A stretch of DNA of 64,000 nt from Streptomyces griseocarneus (GTDB lineage Bacteria; Actinomycetota; Actinomycetes; Streptomycetales; Streptomycetaceae), in assembly GCF_014655595.1 (NCBI RefSeq), contig NZ_BNBL01000010.1, forward strand, positions 186,001-250,000. The letters run 5' to 3'. Shown in pieces: positions 1-7,146 of the stretch (positions are counted from its first letter, which is position 1; each line of letters opens with the position of its first letter). The position numbers and the translations under genes are program-made. The notes below the pieces were generated by a model, which was not told the origin of the DNA, did not search any database, and saw nothing but the letters and a program-made list of their open reading frames with translations.

Positions 1-435
1 GGCGGCTTCGGCGGCGAGCGGGGCCCCGCGGGCGGCCAGGAGCGGACGCCGGCCCCCACCACGCCCCCCGACGCCACCGCCGACCGTCCCCTCCGCGAGG
101 ACCAGGCCCTCCTCTACCGCCTCTCCGGCGACTGGAACCCCCTGCACGCCGACCCCGGCTTCGCCCGCCGCGCCGGCTTCGAGAAGCCGATCCTGCACGG
201 CCTGTGCTCCTACGGCATCGCCCTCAAGGCGGTCGTCGACACCGTCCTCGGCGGGGACGTCGCCCGCGTGCGCGCGTACTCCACCCGCTTCGCCGGCGTC
301 GTGTACCCCGGCGAGACCCTGCGGGTGCGGATGTGGCGCGACGCCCCCGGGCCGGGCCGGATCCAGCTGACCGCCACCGCCGTCGAGCGCGAGGACGCGC
401 CGGTGCTGACCGACACCGTCGTCGCGTACGCGTAA
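1..435 (+). CDS. MaoC-type (R)-enoyl-CoA hydratase, C-terminal part
   Basis: The reading frame is open from the first base of the window to a TAA at 433-435, so the N-terminus lies outside. The visible 144 residues carry the hydratase-2 pattern: a GDWNPLHADP stretch followed by AGFEKPILHGLCSYG, which supplies the Asp/His pair used to hydrate trans-2-enoyl-CoA in the hot-dog fold. A Gly/Pro/Thr-rich linker precedes this, so the complete protein is probably the two-repeat hydratase-2 form. It sits 32 bp upstream of an alcohol dehydrogenase and an SDR in the same direction, suggesting a fatty-acid or sterol side-chain oxidation operon. The family call is firm; the substrate is unknown. Confidence 0.88.
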   Translation, partial: GGFGGERGPAGGQERTPAPTTPPDATADRPLREDQALLYRLSGDWNPLHADPGFARRAGFEKPILHGLCSYGIALKAVVDTVLGGDVARVRAYSTRFAGVVYPGETLRVRMWRDAPGPGRIQLTATAVEREDAPVLTDTVVAYA

Positions 436-467
436 CCGTCCCAGGACCCCGCGAAGGGAGCTCCGCC

Positions 468-1553
468 ATGCGCGCCGCCGTACAGCACAAGACAGGGCAG
501 GAGTCGCTCGACGTCCTCGACGACGTCGAAGCCGTCGGCTTCGGCCCCGGCAAGGTCAGGATCCGCGTGCGAGCCGCCGGACTGTGCCATTCCGACCTCT
601 CCGCGATGTCCGGCGTCCTCCCGCAGAACGCCCCCTTCGTCCCCGGGCACGAGGGCGCGGGAGTCGTCACCGAGGCCGGCCCGGGCGTCACCGAGGCCAC
701 GGGCCTCAAGCAGGGCGACCGCGTCCTCGTCTGCTGGCTGCCGCCCTGCGGGAGCTGCGCCTCCTGCAGGCGCGGCCAGGGCCAGCTCTGCCTCGCCTCG
801 CTCCGCAACTCCGGCGTCCCCAACTTCCGGCGCCGCACCACCGACCTCTACGGCTTCGCCGGCACCGGCACCTTCGCCGAGGAGGTCGTCGTGGACGCCA
901 ACTGCGCCGTGCCGATCCCCGACGACGTGCCCTACGAGGTCGCCGCCCTCATCGGCTGCGGCGTCACCACCGGCCTCGGCGCGGCGCTCAACACCGCGCG
1001 GGTGGCGCCCGGTTCCACGGTCGCGGTCATCGGCTGCGGCGGCGTCGGCGTCTCCGTCATCCAGGGCGCCCGCGTCTGCGGCGCCGCGCAGATCGTCGCC
1101 GTCGACCCCGTGGAGGCGCGCCGCGAGGCCGCCCTGCGCTTCGGGGCGACCGAGGCCGTCGCCCCGGAGGGCCTGGCCGACGCCCGCCTCAAGGTCACCG
1201 GCCGGGAGGGCTTCGACTACGTCTTCGAGGTCGTCGGAAAGTCCGTCACCGCCCGCACCGCCTACGAGGCCACCCGCCGCGGCGGCACCCTGTGCATCGT
1301 CGGAGCCGGGGCCCTGGACGACCACCTGAGCCTCAACATGTTCGAGCTGTTCTTCGACGAGAAGAAGATCCTGCCGTCCCTCTACGGCGGCGGCGACGTG
1401 CTGCGCTCGTACGAACGCGCCATCGCCCTGTGGCGGGCCGGCCGCGTCGACCTCGAGGGCCTGATCACCCATCGCGTCCCGCTCGCCCGCATCAACGACG
1501 CCATCGAGCAGATGCGCACGGGCGAGGCGCTGCGGACCTGGGTGACCATGTGA
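468..1553 (+). CDS. Zinc-dependent alcohol dehydrogenase (MDR superfamily)
   Basis: This 361-residue protein is the usual length for class III-like MDR dehydrogenases and should oxidise a primary or secondary alcohol with NAD(P). The catalytic zinc site is seen as GLCHSD (Cys, residues 35-45) and GHEGAG. The structural zinc lobe is PCGSCASCRRGQGQLC. The Rossmann nucleotide motif is VIGCGGVGVSVI near residue 187. ATG 468 follows a GAAGGGAG ribosome site; upstream in-frame codons would run into the maoC gene. The TGA overlaps the ATG of the following SDR (TGATG), which implies translational coupling. The substrate cannot be read from the sequence. Confidence 0.9.
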   Translation: MRAAVQHKTGQESLDVLDDVEAVGFGPGKVRIRVRAAGLCHSDLSAMSGVLPQNAPFVPGHEGAGVVTEAGPGVTEATGLKQGDRVLVCWLPPCGSCASCRRGQGQLCLASLRNSGVPNFRRRTTDLYGFAGTGTFAEEVVVDANCAVPIPDDVPYEVAALIGCGVTTGLGAALNTARVAPGSTVAVIGCGGVGVSVIQGARVCGAAQIVAVDPVEARREAALRFGATEAVAPEGLADARLKVTGREGFDYVFEVVGKSVTARTAYEATRRGGTLCIVGAGALDDHLSLNMFELFFDEKKILPSLYGGGDVLRSYERAIALWRAGRVDLEGLITHRVPLARINDAIEQMRTGEALRTWVTM

Positions 1554-2533
1554 TGGCGCCTCCCGCGGCATCCACCACGGCCTCCGCCGCCTCCGCGACC
1601 CTGCACGGCCGGACGGCCGTCGTCACCGGCGCCGGGCGCGGCCTCGGCCGGGCCGAGGCCCTCGAGCTCGCCCGCCTGGGGGCCGCCGTCGTCGTCAACG
1701 ACCTCGGCCGGCCCGGCCGCGACGGCTCCGGCGAGGCCTCGCCCGGCCCCGCCGAAGCGGTCGCCGGGGAGATCCGGGCGGCGGGCGGCCGGGCCGTCGC
1801 CCACGTCGGCGACGTCGCCGACTTCGAGCAGGCCCGCGCCCTGGTCCGCACGGCCGTCGACACGTACGGCTCCCTCGACATCCTGGTCAACAACGCCGGC
1901 ATCCTGCGCGACCGCATGGTCTTCTCCATGACCGAGGAGGAGTGGGACACGGTCATCCGCGTGCACCTCAAGGGCCACTTCAACACGACGCGCTTCGCGG
2001 CGGAGCACTGGCGGCAGTGCTCCAAGGCGGCCGGGGGACCGGTGTACGGACGGATCGTCAACACCGCCTCGGAGGCGTTCCTGGCCGGTTCGGCCGGACA
2101 GCCGAACTACGCGGCGGCCAAGGGCGGCATCGTCGGCCTCACCACGTCCACGGCGCACGCGCTGCGCAAGTACGGGGTGACGGTGAACGCGATCTGTCCG
2201 CGGGCGCGGACGCGGATGACCGAGGACGTCTTCGCCGCCGTCCCAGCGGACGGCGGGAAGGACCCGCTCGCGCCCGAGCACGTCTCCCCGCTGGTGGCCT
2301 ACCTCGCGTCGCCGCCGGCGGCGGGGGTGAGCGGGCAGGTGTTCGTGGTGCACGGCGGGATGGTGGCCGTCATGGAGCGGCCGAGGGTGGCGGCGCGGTT
2401 CGACACGGCCGGGGAGGCCTTCGGCGTGGCGGAGCTGGCGGCCGTACTGACCCCTTATTACGCGGCGCGGGGGCGGGGCGAGGGGTTCGCGTCCCCGGAG
2501 GTGCTCAGACTCGAACGCCGGGCGGGCTCGTAG
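1553..2533 (+). CDS. SDR-family (R)-3-hydroxyacyl-CoA / 3-oxoacyl dehydrogenase
   Basis: A 326-residue short-chain dehydrogenase. It has the TGAGRGLG cofactor loop (near residue 25), a VVVNDLG segment typical of the dehydrogenase unit of peroxisomal multifunctional enzyme 2, NNAG, and the catalytic Ser with YAAAK. The 60-residue C-terminal extension after the usual SDR end (HGGMVAVMERPRVAARFD onward) is also seen in the MFE-2-like bacterial subgroup. With the MaoC hydratase upstream it would perform consecutive (R)-specific hydration and oxidation of an acyl-CoA. ATG 1553 overlaps the previous stop. A 9-bp terminator stem overlaps its own TAG. Confidence 0.87.
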   Translation: MAPPAASTTASAASATLHGRTAVVTGAGRGLGRAEALELARLGAAVVVNDLGRPGRDGSGEASPGPAEAVAGEIRAAGGRAVAHVGDVADFEQARALVRTAVDTYGSLDILVNNAGILRDRMVFSMTEEEWDTVIRVHLKGHFNTTRFAAEHWRQCSKAAGGPVYGRIVNTASEAFLAGSAGQPNYAAAKGGIVGLTTSTAHALRKYGVTVNAICPRARTRMTEDVFAAVPADGGKDPLAPEHVSPLVAYLASPPAAGVSGQVFVVHGGMVAVMERPRVAARFDTAGEAFGVAELAAVLTPYYAARGRGEGFASPEVLRLERRAGS

Positions 2534-2544
2534 GAGAGCCCGCC
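2521..2544 (+). terminator. Terminator overlapping the SDR stop codon
   Basis: Arms GGCGGGCTC (2521-2529) and GAGCCCGCC (2536-2544) pair perfectly around a 6-nt loop that contains the SDR stop codon. There is no T-run, as is usual for Streptomyces terminators. Confidence 0.6.
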
Positions 2545-2604
2545 CGGCGTCCGGGACGGTCGTTCAACGGTGTTCAACTGTCGTGCGACGGTCGTGAGGA
2601 ACGG

Positions 2605-2760
2605 TCAGCCTGCGTCGGCGCGGCGGTGCTTGCCGTGGGCGGGGGCGCGGTTCTCGTCCGGGGCGGCCGGACCGCGGTGCCTGCCGGTGCCGGCGGATGC
2701 GGCCTGGGCGGACGCCTCGAGGGGACGCGCCTCGGTCGTGTCGGTTCGGGCATCGGGCAT
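2605..2760 (-). CDS. Small basic hydrophilic protein, 51 aa
   Basis: A short minus-strand frame from ATG 2760 to TGA at 2605-2607, preceded by a GGAG about 12 nt upstream. The product is rich in Ala, Arg, His and Pro, without signal peptide or membrane segment. It contains two similar basic motifs, GTGRHRGPAAPDENRAP and AHGKHRR. I recall similar unannotated peptides in streptomycetes, with a conserved G-(R/K)-HRGPAAPDENRAPxHGKHRR stretch, but cannot name a family. No function is offered. The alternative is that this is non-coding DNA; the conserved-looking motif and the ribosome site favour a gene. Confidence 0.5.
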   Translation of the reverse strand: MPDARTDTTEARPLEASAQAASAGTGRHRGPAAPDENRAPAHGKHRRADAG

Positions 2761-2995
2761 GGGGAAAGTCACTCCGTGGGATGTGGATGCGTGCTCTGCG
2801 CGTCGGGGCCACGGCAGTGGCGCACGGCGTCACAGACATCACCAGACGTCAACACGCTTTCCACGCGCGACCGTTCCGCTCACCTCGGTTCACCCGGGTG
2901 CCCGTCCGGTACAGCTGCGCGACCCCCGGCCGAGTCTAACGGGACCTTGATCAACGAGCCACCCGCACCCGAGCGCGTGTCCGCCATGTCCCCCG

Positions 2996-4171
2996 TTATG
3001 ACGTACGGGCGCAGGGCGCCTGCTGCAACGGCACCGGCCGGGGCGCCGGAACGTCCGGCTCGTCCTCGTCCGGGGCCGCGGCGCCCTCGCGCGCGTCGTC
3101 CCTGCGGTCCTCGGCCGGCACCACCACGGCGCCGTCCTCCGACGGCCGCAGCCGGGCCAGCCCGCAGGGCACGCCGGGCGCGACGAACGGCAGCCGCAGC
3201 TCGCCGTCCGCCGTCCACAGCCCCGCGCCCGCCAGCCACCCCGCCGGTCCCTGGAACTGCCGCAGCCGCTTCTTCGCCGGCCGCCACACCCCCACCCAGC
3301 TGCCCGCGGCCCGGTCGACCCGGAACGCCACCGAGCAGTCCTCCGGCGACAGCCCCTGGCCCGGCTGGGCGGCGAACGGCGTCAGCGAGGCATCCGGCAG
3401 CAGCAGGCACTCCGGGAAGCGCACCGGCCGGGCCGACCCGAGCACGCCCCACCCCAGCCGGTCGTCGCCGGGCGCGTCGGACCGTACGACCAGCAGGCCG
3501 CTGTCCGGCTCGGCCAGCAGCAGCCGGTCGTTGCTCTTCTCCGTGATCTGCAGCAGCGGGCTGGTCTCCCCGCCCCGGCCCAGGTCGACGACGACGGCCT
3601 TGGTCAGGCCCTCCAGCTCCCGGTCGAGCGCCAGCAGCCGGCCCGACCGATCCAGCCACGCCCCGCCCTCGCAGCGCCCCGGCACCGTCGCCAGCAGCTC
3701 CGGCCCGCTCACCCCGCCGTAGACGAGCCAGAGCGTGGTCTGCTCCTCGCCGTGCACGAGCGCGTAGGCCGACGAGCCGTCGGGCGCGGGCGGCAGGAGG
3801 GACAGGTACGGGCACTCGATCGCGCCCAGCGGCAGCTCGCCGGTGCCGGAGCCGGCCGGGTAGAGCAGGGAGAGGGCGTACCGCTCGGCCACCCGGCGGC
3901 GGATCAGCACCCGGCCGTCGGACAGCGGCAGCACCTCGCTGTCCGGCTCCTCGGGCTGGCCGCCGGGCAGGGACACGGCGTAGGGCTCGGGCCCGTCGAG
4001 GGTCCAGCGCTCGGGGAACCAGCCGTCGGTGCCGTGGCCGAGGGCCAGCCAGGCTGCGTACGAGCCGTCGACAGTGACCGTGAACGCCGTACGTCTCATG
4101 TCCACCGGCGACGCACCCCGGGAAGTGCCTTGCGGGGCGCTCTGGGTGCCATGGGGAGCACAGACCGTCAT
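2996..4171 (-). CDS. Hypothetical protein, probably beta-propeller-like
   Basis: A 391-residue protein. ATG 4171 was chosen because GGAGGTGA lies 10 nt upstream (4180-4187); the longer GTG frame from 4192 would put the ribosome site inside the gene. The first 32 residues are variable. The body has many short segments of alternating hydrophobic and Gly/Asp/Pro residues with repeated W or Y turns (AWLALGHGTDGWFPERW, LWLVYGG, GVWRPAKKRL), which looks like a repeat beta-fold, and an acidic disordered tail. There are no membrane segments, signal peptide or catalytic motif that I recognise. It is divergent from the iron-boxed lipoprotein gene. Function unknown. Confidence 0.75.
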   Translation of the reverse strand: MTVCAPHGTQSAPQGTSRGASPVDMRRTAFTVTVDGSYAAWLALGHGTDGWFPERWTLDGPEPYAVSLPGGQPEEPDSEVLPLSDGRVLIRRRVAERYALSLLYPAGSGTGELPLGAIECPYLSLLPPAPDGSSAYALVHGEEQTTLWLVYGGVSGPELLATVPGRCEGGAWLDRSGRLLALDRELEGLTKAVVVDLGRGGETSPLLQITEKSNDRLLLAEPDSGLLVVRSDAPGDDRLGWGVLGSARPVRFPECLLLPDASLTPFAAQPGQGLSPEDCSVAFRVDRAAGSWVGVWRPAKKRLRQFQGPAGWLAGAGLWTADGELRLPFVAPGVPCGLARLRPSEDGAVVVPAEDRRDDAREGAAAPDEDEPDVPAPRPVPLQQAPCARTS

Positions 4172-4326
4172 GAGAAACGTCACCTCCGGCACTGAACGTA
4201 GTTATCGCGCCTGCGGCTCAACCCTCCGACGCTCGCCGCTTCACGCGTACGGGTGGCGGTTTCGGGGTTCGGCCATTGCGCGGGGGCCGGTTGTGCTGCG
4301 CGAGGGCCACATGTTTAAAGTGCGAC

Positions 4327-4345
4327 TAAGGCAAGGCGAACCTAA
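4327..4345. promoter_or_regulatory. Putative iron box (DmdR/IdeR operator)
   Basis: The minus-strand reading TTAGGTTCGCCTTGCCTTA matches the 19-bp actinobacterial iron box TTAGGTTAGGCTAACCTAA at 14 positions. It lies 84 bp upstream of the siderophore-binding lipoprotein gene, as expected for iron repression. Confidence 0.6.
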
Positions 4346-4428
4346 GTGGCGCGAAATGTGGCTGACCGGCGCTCTTGACTCCGCCTTGACCACCACCCCC
4401 ACCACTGCACCACCCCCTGGAGTACCCG

Positions 4429-5466
4429 ATGACCCTCCGCCGCCGCGGCACCGCCGCCGCAGCCCTGTCCCTGGCCGCCGCGCTCTCCCTCGCCGCCTGC
4501 GGCTCGTCCGGCGACGCGGACGACAAGGCCGGCAAGGACGGCGGCGCGGGCTCGCAGTCCGTGGCGCAGGGCGGCAAGGACTTCGGGAAGGCCGCCGAGG
4601 AGACCGCGAAGCTGGGCACCGACGCGAAGCCCGGGCAGTTCCCGCGCACCGTCACCCACGCCCTCGGCAGGACCGAGATCAAGGAAGCGCCCAAGCGCGT
4701 CGTCGTCCTGGACGTCGGCGAGCTCGACAACGTCGTCTCCCTCGGCATCAAGCCCGTCGGCTGGGCCCCCAGCGAGGGCAGCCAGGAGATCCCCGAGTAC
4801 CTGAAGAAGGACGTCGGCGAGCCCAAGAGCGTCGGCACCATCAACAACCTCAACCTCGAGGCGATCAACGAGCTCAAGCCCGACCTGATCCTGGGCAGCA
4901 AGCTGCGCGCGGAGAAGAACTACAAGGACCTCTCCAAGATCGCCCCGACCGTCTTCTCCATCCGCCCCGGCTTCACGTGGAAGGAGAACTACCTCCTCAA
5001 CGCAGCCGCCCTGGACAAGACGGCCGAGGCGAAGAAGCAGCTCGAGGCCTACGAGGCCAAGGCGAAGAAGCTCGGCGCCGACCTCGGCGAGAAGAAGCCG
5101 ACCATCAGCATGGTGCGCTACCTGCCGCAGTTCACCCGTCTGTACGCCCAGCAGTCCTTCATCGGCACCATCCTCAAGGACGCCGGCCTGCCCCGCCCGA
5201 AGATCCAGCAGGCCGACAAGCTCGCCGTCGAGATCAGCCCCGAGAACATCGACAAGGCCGACGGCGACTGGATCTTCACCGGCGTCTACGGCGACCCGGA
5301 CAAGACCAAGCAGAACGCCGCCGAGGACAACCCGCTGTGGAAGAACCTCAAGGCGGTCAAGGACGGCCACGCCAAGCCCGTCAAGGACGAGACCTGGTAC
5401 CTCGGCCTCGGCGTCACCGCCGCGAACAGCGTCCTGGACGACCTCCGCGGCTTCCTGGTGAAGTGA
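4429..5466 (+). CDS. Iron-siderophore ABC transporter substrate-binding lipoprotein
   Basis: A 345-residue exported lipoprotein. It has Arg-rich n-region MTLRRRG, a hydrophobic core and lipobox LSLAAC near residues 19-24, followed by an Asp/Lys/Gly-rich linker. The body is a type III (FecB/FhuD-like) binding protein: KRVVVLDVGELDNVVSLGIKPVGW opens the first lobe, LNLEAINELKPDLILGS follows, then a long Lys/Ala-rich backbone helix and the second lobe. It should bind a ferric siderophore outside the membrane. No permease or ATPase is adjacent, so it must use components encoded elsewhere; desferrioxamine-type uptake is a guess. The upstream iron box suggests DmdR control. Its last seven codons are duplicated after the stop. 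Confidence 0.87.
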   Translation: MTLRRRGTAAAALSLAAALSLAACGSSGDADDKAGKDGGAGSQSVAQGGKDFGKAAEETAKLGTDAKPGQFPRTVTHALGRTEIKEAPKRVVVLDVGELDNVVSLGIKPVGWAPSEGSQEIPEYLKKDVGEPKSVGTINNLNLEAINELKPDLILGSKLRAEKNYKDLSKIAPTVFSIRPGFTWKENYLLNAAALDKTAEAKKQLEAYEAKAKKLGADLGEKKPTISMVRYLPQFTRLYAQQSFIGTILKDAGLPRPKIQQADKLAVEISPENIDKADGDWIFTGVYGDPDKTKQNAAEDNPLWKNLKAVKDGHAKPVKDETWYLGLGVTAANSVLDDLRGFLVK

Positions 5467-5489
5467 TCCGCGGCTTCCTCGTGAAGTAG
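5444..5489 (+). repeat. Tandem 23-bp duplication across a stop codon
   Basis: Units 5444-5466 and 5467-5489 agree at 20 of 23 positions. Each encodes RGFLVK followed by a stop (TGA, then TAG), in different reading frames because the unit is not a multiple of three. Confidence 0.85.
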
Positions 5490-5527
5490 GGGAGCAAGCG
5501 TCAGCGAACGGCGGGCACGGAGGAAGG

Positions 5528-5533
5528 TAGCCT
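5528..5533 (+). promoter_or_regulatory. Leaderless-type -10 element, Nif3-like gene
   Basis: TAGCCT is placed 7 nt before GTG 5541, the spacing of Streptomyces leaderless promoters. The flanking bases 5516-5543 can also form a hairpin that covers both a GGAGG and the start codon, another reason to favour leaderless initiation. Confidence 0.45.
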
Positions 5534-5540
5534 TTCCTCC

Positions 5541-6383
5541 GTGCCCGTACTGTCTGAAGTCATCGCCGCCCTCGAAGCCCTCTGGCCCCCGGAGCGGGCC
5601 GAGCAGTGGGACGCCGTCGGTACGGTCTGCGGCGACCCCGAGGCCGAGGTCGGCCGGGTCCTGTTCGCCGTCGACCCCGTGCAGGAAGTCGTCGACGAGG
5701 CCGTACGGCTCGGCGCCGACCTGCTCGTCACCCATCACCCCCTCTACCTGCGCGGTACGACGACGGTCTCGGCCGGCACCTTCAAGGGCCGCGCCGTGCA
5801 CACCCTCATCAAGAACGACATCGCCCTGCACGTCGCGCACACCAACGCCGACAGCGCCGACCCCGGCGTCTCCGACGCCCTCGCCGGCGCCCTCGACCTG
5901 CGCGTCACCGGCCCCCTCGTGCCCGACCCGGCCGACGCCTCCGGCCGCCGCGGCCTGGGCCGGCTGTGCGAGCTCGACCCGCCGATGAGCCTGGCCGAGT
6001 TCGCCGAGCGCGCCGCCAAGCGCCTGCCCGCGACCGCCCAGGGCATCCGCGTCGCCGGCGACCCCGGGCGCACCATCCGCACGGTCGCCGTCTGCGGCGG
6101 CTCCGGAGACTCCCTCTTCGACCAGGTGCGCGCCGCCGGCGTCGACGCCTACGTCACCGCCGACCTGCGCCACCACCCGGCCTCCGAGGCGCGGGCGCAC
6201 AGCCCGCTCGCCCTGGTCGACGCCGCGCACTGGGCCACCGAATGGCCCTGGACCGAGCAGGCCGCCGCCCAGCTCGACGAGATTTCCGACCGTCACGGCT
6301 GGGGCCTGCGCACCCACGTCTCGCGCACGGTCACCGACCCCTGGACCGCCCACGCGGCGTCGTCCTCCCCCAACCACCACTAA
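5541..6383 (+). CDS. Nif3-like dinuclear metal-centre protein (DUF34/NIF3)
   Basis: A 280-residue cytosolic NIF3-family protein, also called GTP cyclohydrolase 1 type 2 homologue although its true reaction is unsettled. Metal ligands are visible: THHP with His65 and His66, the HTNADSADPG segment (Asp104/Asp107), and DAAHWATEWP near the C-terminus, matching the HxxxE pair. The start SEVIAALEALWPPERAEQWDAVG is the canonical N-terminus. GTG 5541 is preceded by a TAGCCT -10 element at 7 nt. The next gene starts 13 nt after its TAA, and the trio with the zinc-ribbon protein and RNase HI is a conserved actinobacterial arrangement. Confidence 0.9.
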   Translation: MPVLSEVIAALEALWPPERAEQWDAVGTVCGDPEAEVGRVLFAVDPVQEVVDEAVRLGADLLVTHHPLYLRGTTTVSAGTFKGRAVHTLIKNDIALHVAHTNADSADPGVSDALAGALDLRVTGPLVPDPADASGRRGLGRLCELDPPMSLAEFAERAAKRLPATAQGIRVAGDPGRTIRTVAVCGGSGDSLFDQVRAAGVDAYVTADLRHHPASEARAHSPLALVDAAHWATEWPWTEQAAAQLDEISDRHGWGLRTHVSRTVTDPWTAHAASSSPNHH

Positions 6384-6396
6384 ACAGGAGCCTCCA

Positions 6397-7140
6397 CTGA
6401 ACGCCGCGCCCGCCGACCAGATCCGTCTTCTCGATCTCCAGGCCCTCGACGTCCGCCTGACGCAGCTCGCCCACAAGCGCAAGAGCCTGCCCGAGCACGC
6501 CGAGATCGCCTCCCTCGAGGGCGACCTCACCCAGCACCGCGACCTGCTCGTCGCCGCGCAGACCGAGGAGAGCGACTGCGCCCGCGAGCAGACCAAGGCC
6601 GAGCAGGACGTCGACCAGGTCCGCCAGCGCGCCGCCCGTGACCAGCAGCGCCTGGACTCCGGCGCCGGCATGTCCCCCAAGGACCTGGAGAACCTCCAGC
6701 ACGAGGTCGCCTCCCTCGCCAAGCGCCAGGGCGACCTGGAGGACGTCGTCCTCGAGGTCATGGAGCGCCGCGAGGCCGCCCAGGAGCGCGTGGCCGAGCT
6801 GACCGGCCGCGTGGAGTCCGTGCAGGCCAAGGTCGACGACGCCGTCGCGCGCCGCGACGCCGCCACCGCCGGCCTCGACGCCGAGACCGCCACCGCCACC
6901 AAGGAGCGCGAGCTCGTCGCCGCCTCCATCCCGGCCGACCTCCTCAAGCTCTACGACAAGCTGCGCGCCCAGTCCGGCGGCGTCGGCGCCGCCCGCCTCT
7001 ACCAGCGCCGCTGCGAGGGCTGCCGCCTGGAGCTGAACATCACCGAGCTGAACGAGGTGCGCGCGGCCGCCACGGACGCCGTGGTGCGCTGCGAGAACTG
7101 CCGCCGCATCCTGGTCCGTACGCCCGAGTCCGGCCTCTAA
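6397..7140 (+). CDS. Coiled-coil zinc-ribbon protein (CT398-like), CTG start
   Basis: A 247-residue protein with a long Glu/Ala/Arg-rich coiled coil (residues 10-175) followed by a C4 zinc ribbon: CEGCRLEL with ENCRRIL near residues 207-240. The conserved N-terminus NAAPADQIRLLDLQALDVRL begins directly after a CTG at 6397 that has AGGAG 6 nt upstream (6386-6390). No ATG, GTG or TTG occurs in frame before ATG 6670, which would remove the first 91 residues. I therefore place the start at CTG 6397, an unusual initiation codon. It is co-transcribed with its neighbours. Related proteins are thought to act in nucleic-acid or secretion processes, but the function is not known. Confidence 0.82.
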   Translation: MNAAPADQIRLLDLQALDVRLTQLAHKRKSLPEHAEIASLEGDLTQHRDLLVAAQTEESDCAREQTKAEQDVDQVRQRAARDQQRLDSGAGMSPKDLENLQHEVASLAKRQGDLEDVVLEVMERREAAQERVAELTGRVESVQAKVDDAVARRDAATAGLDAETATATKERELVAASIPADLLKLYDKLRAQSGGVGAARLYQRRCEGCRLELNITELNEVRAAATDAVVRCENCRRILVRTPESGL

Positions 7141-7146
7141 GCCGCG

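Noticed and set aside
2564..2842. 92-codon minus-strand ORF over the 51-aa gene
   Set aside because: Arg/Pro-rich product typical of a shadow frame; the 51-aa frame has the better motif and ribosome site.
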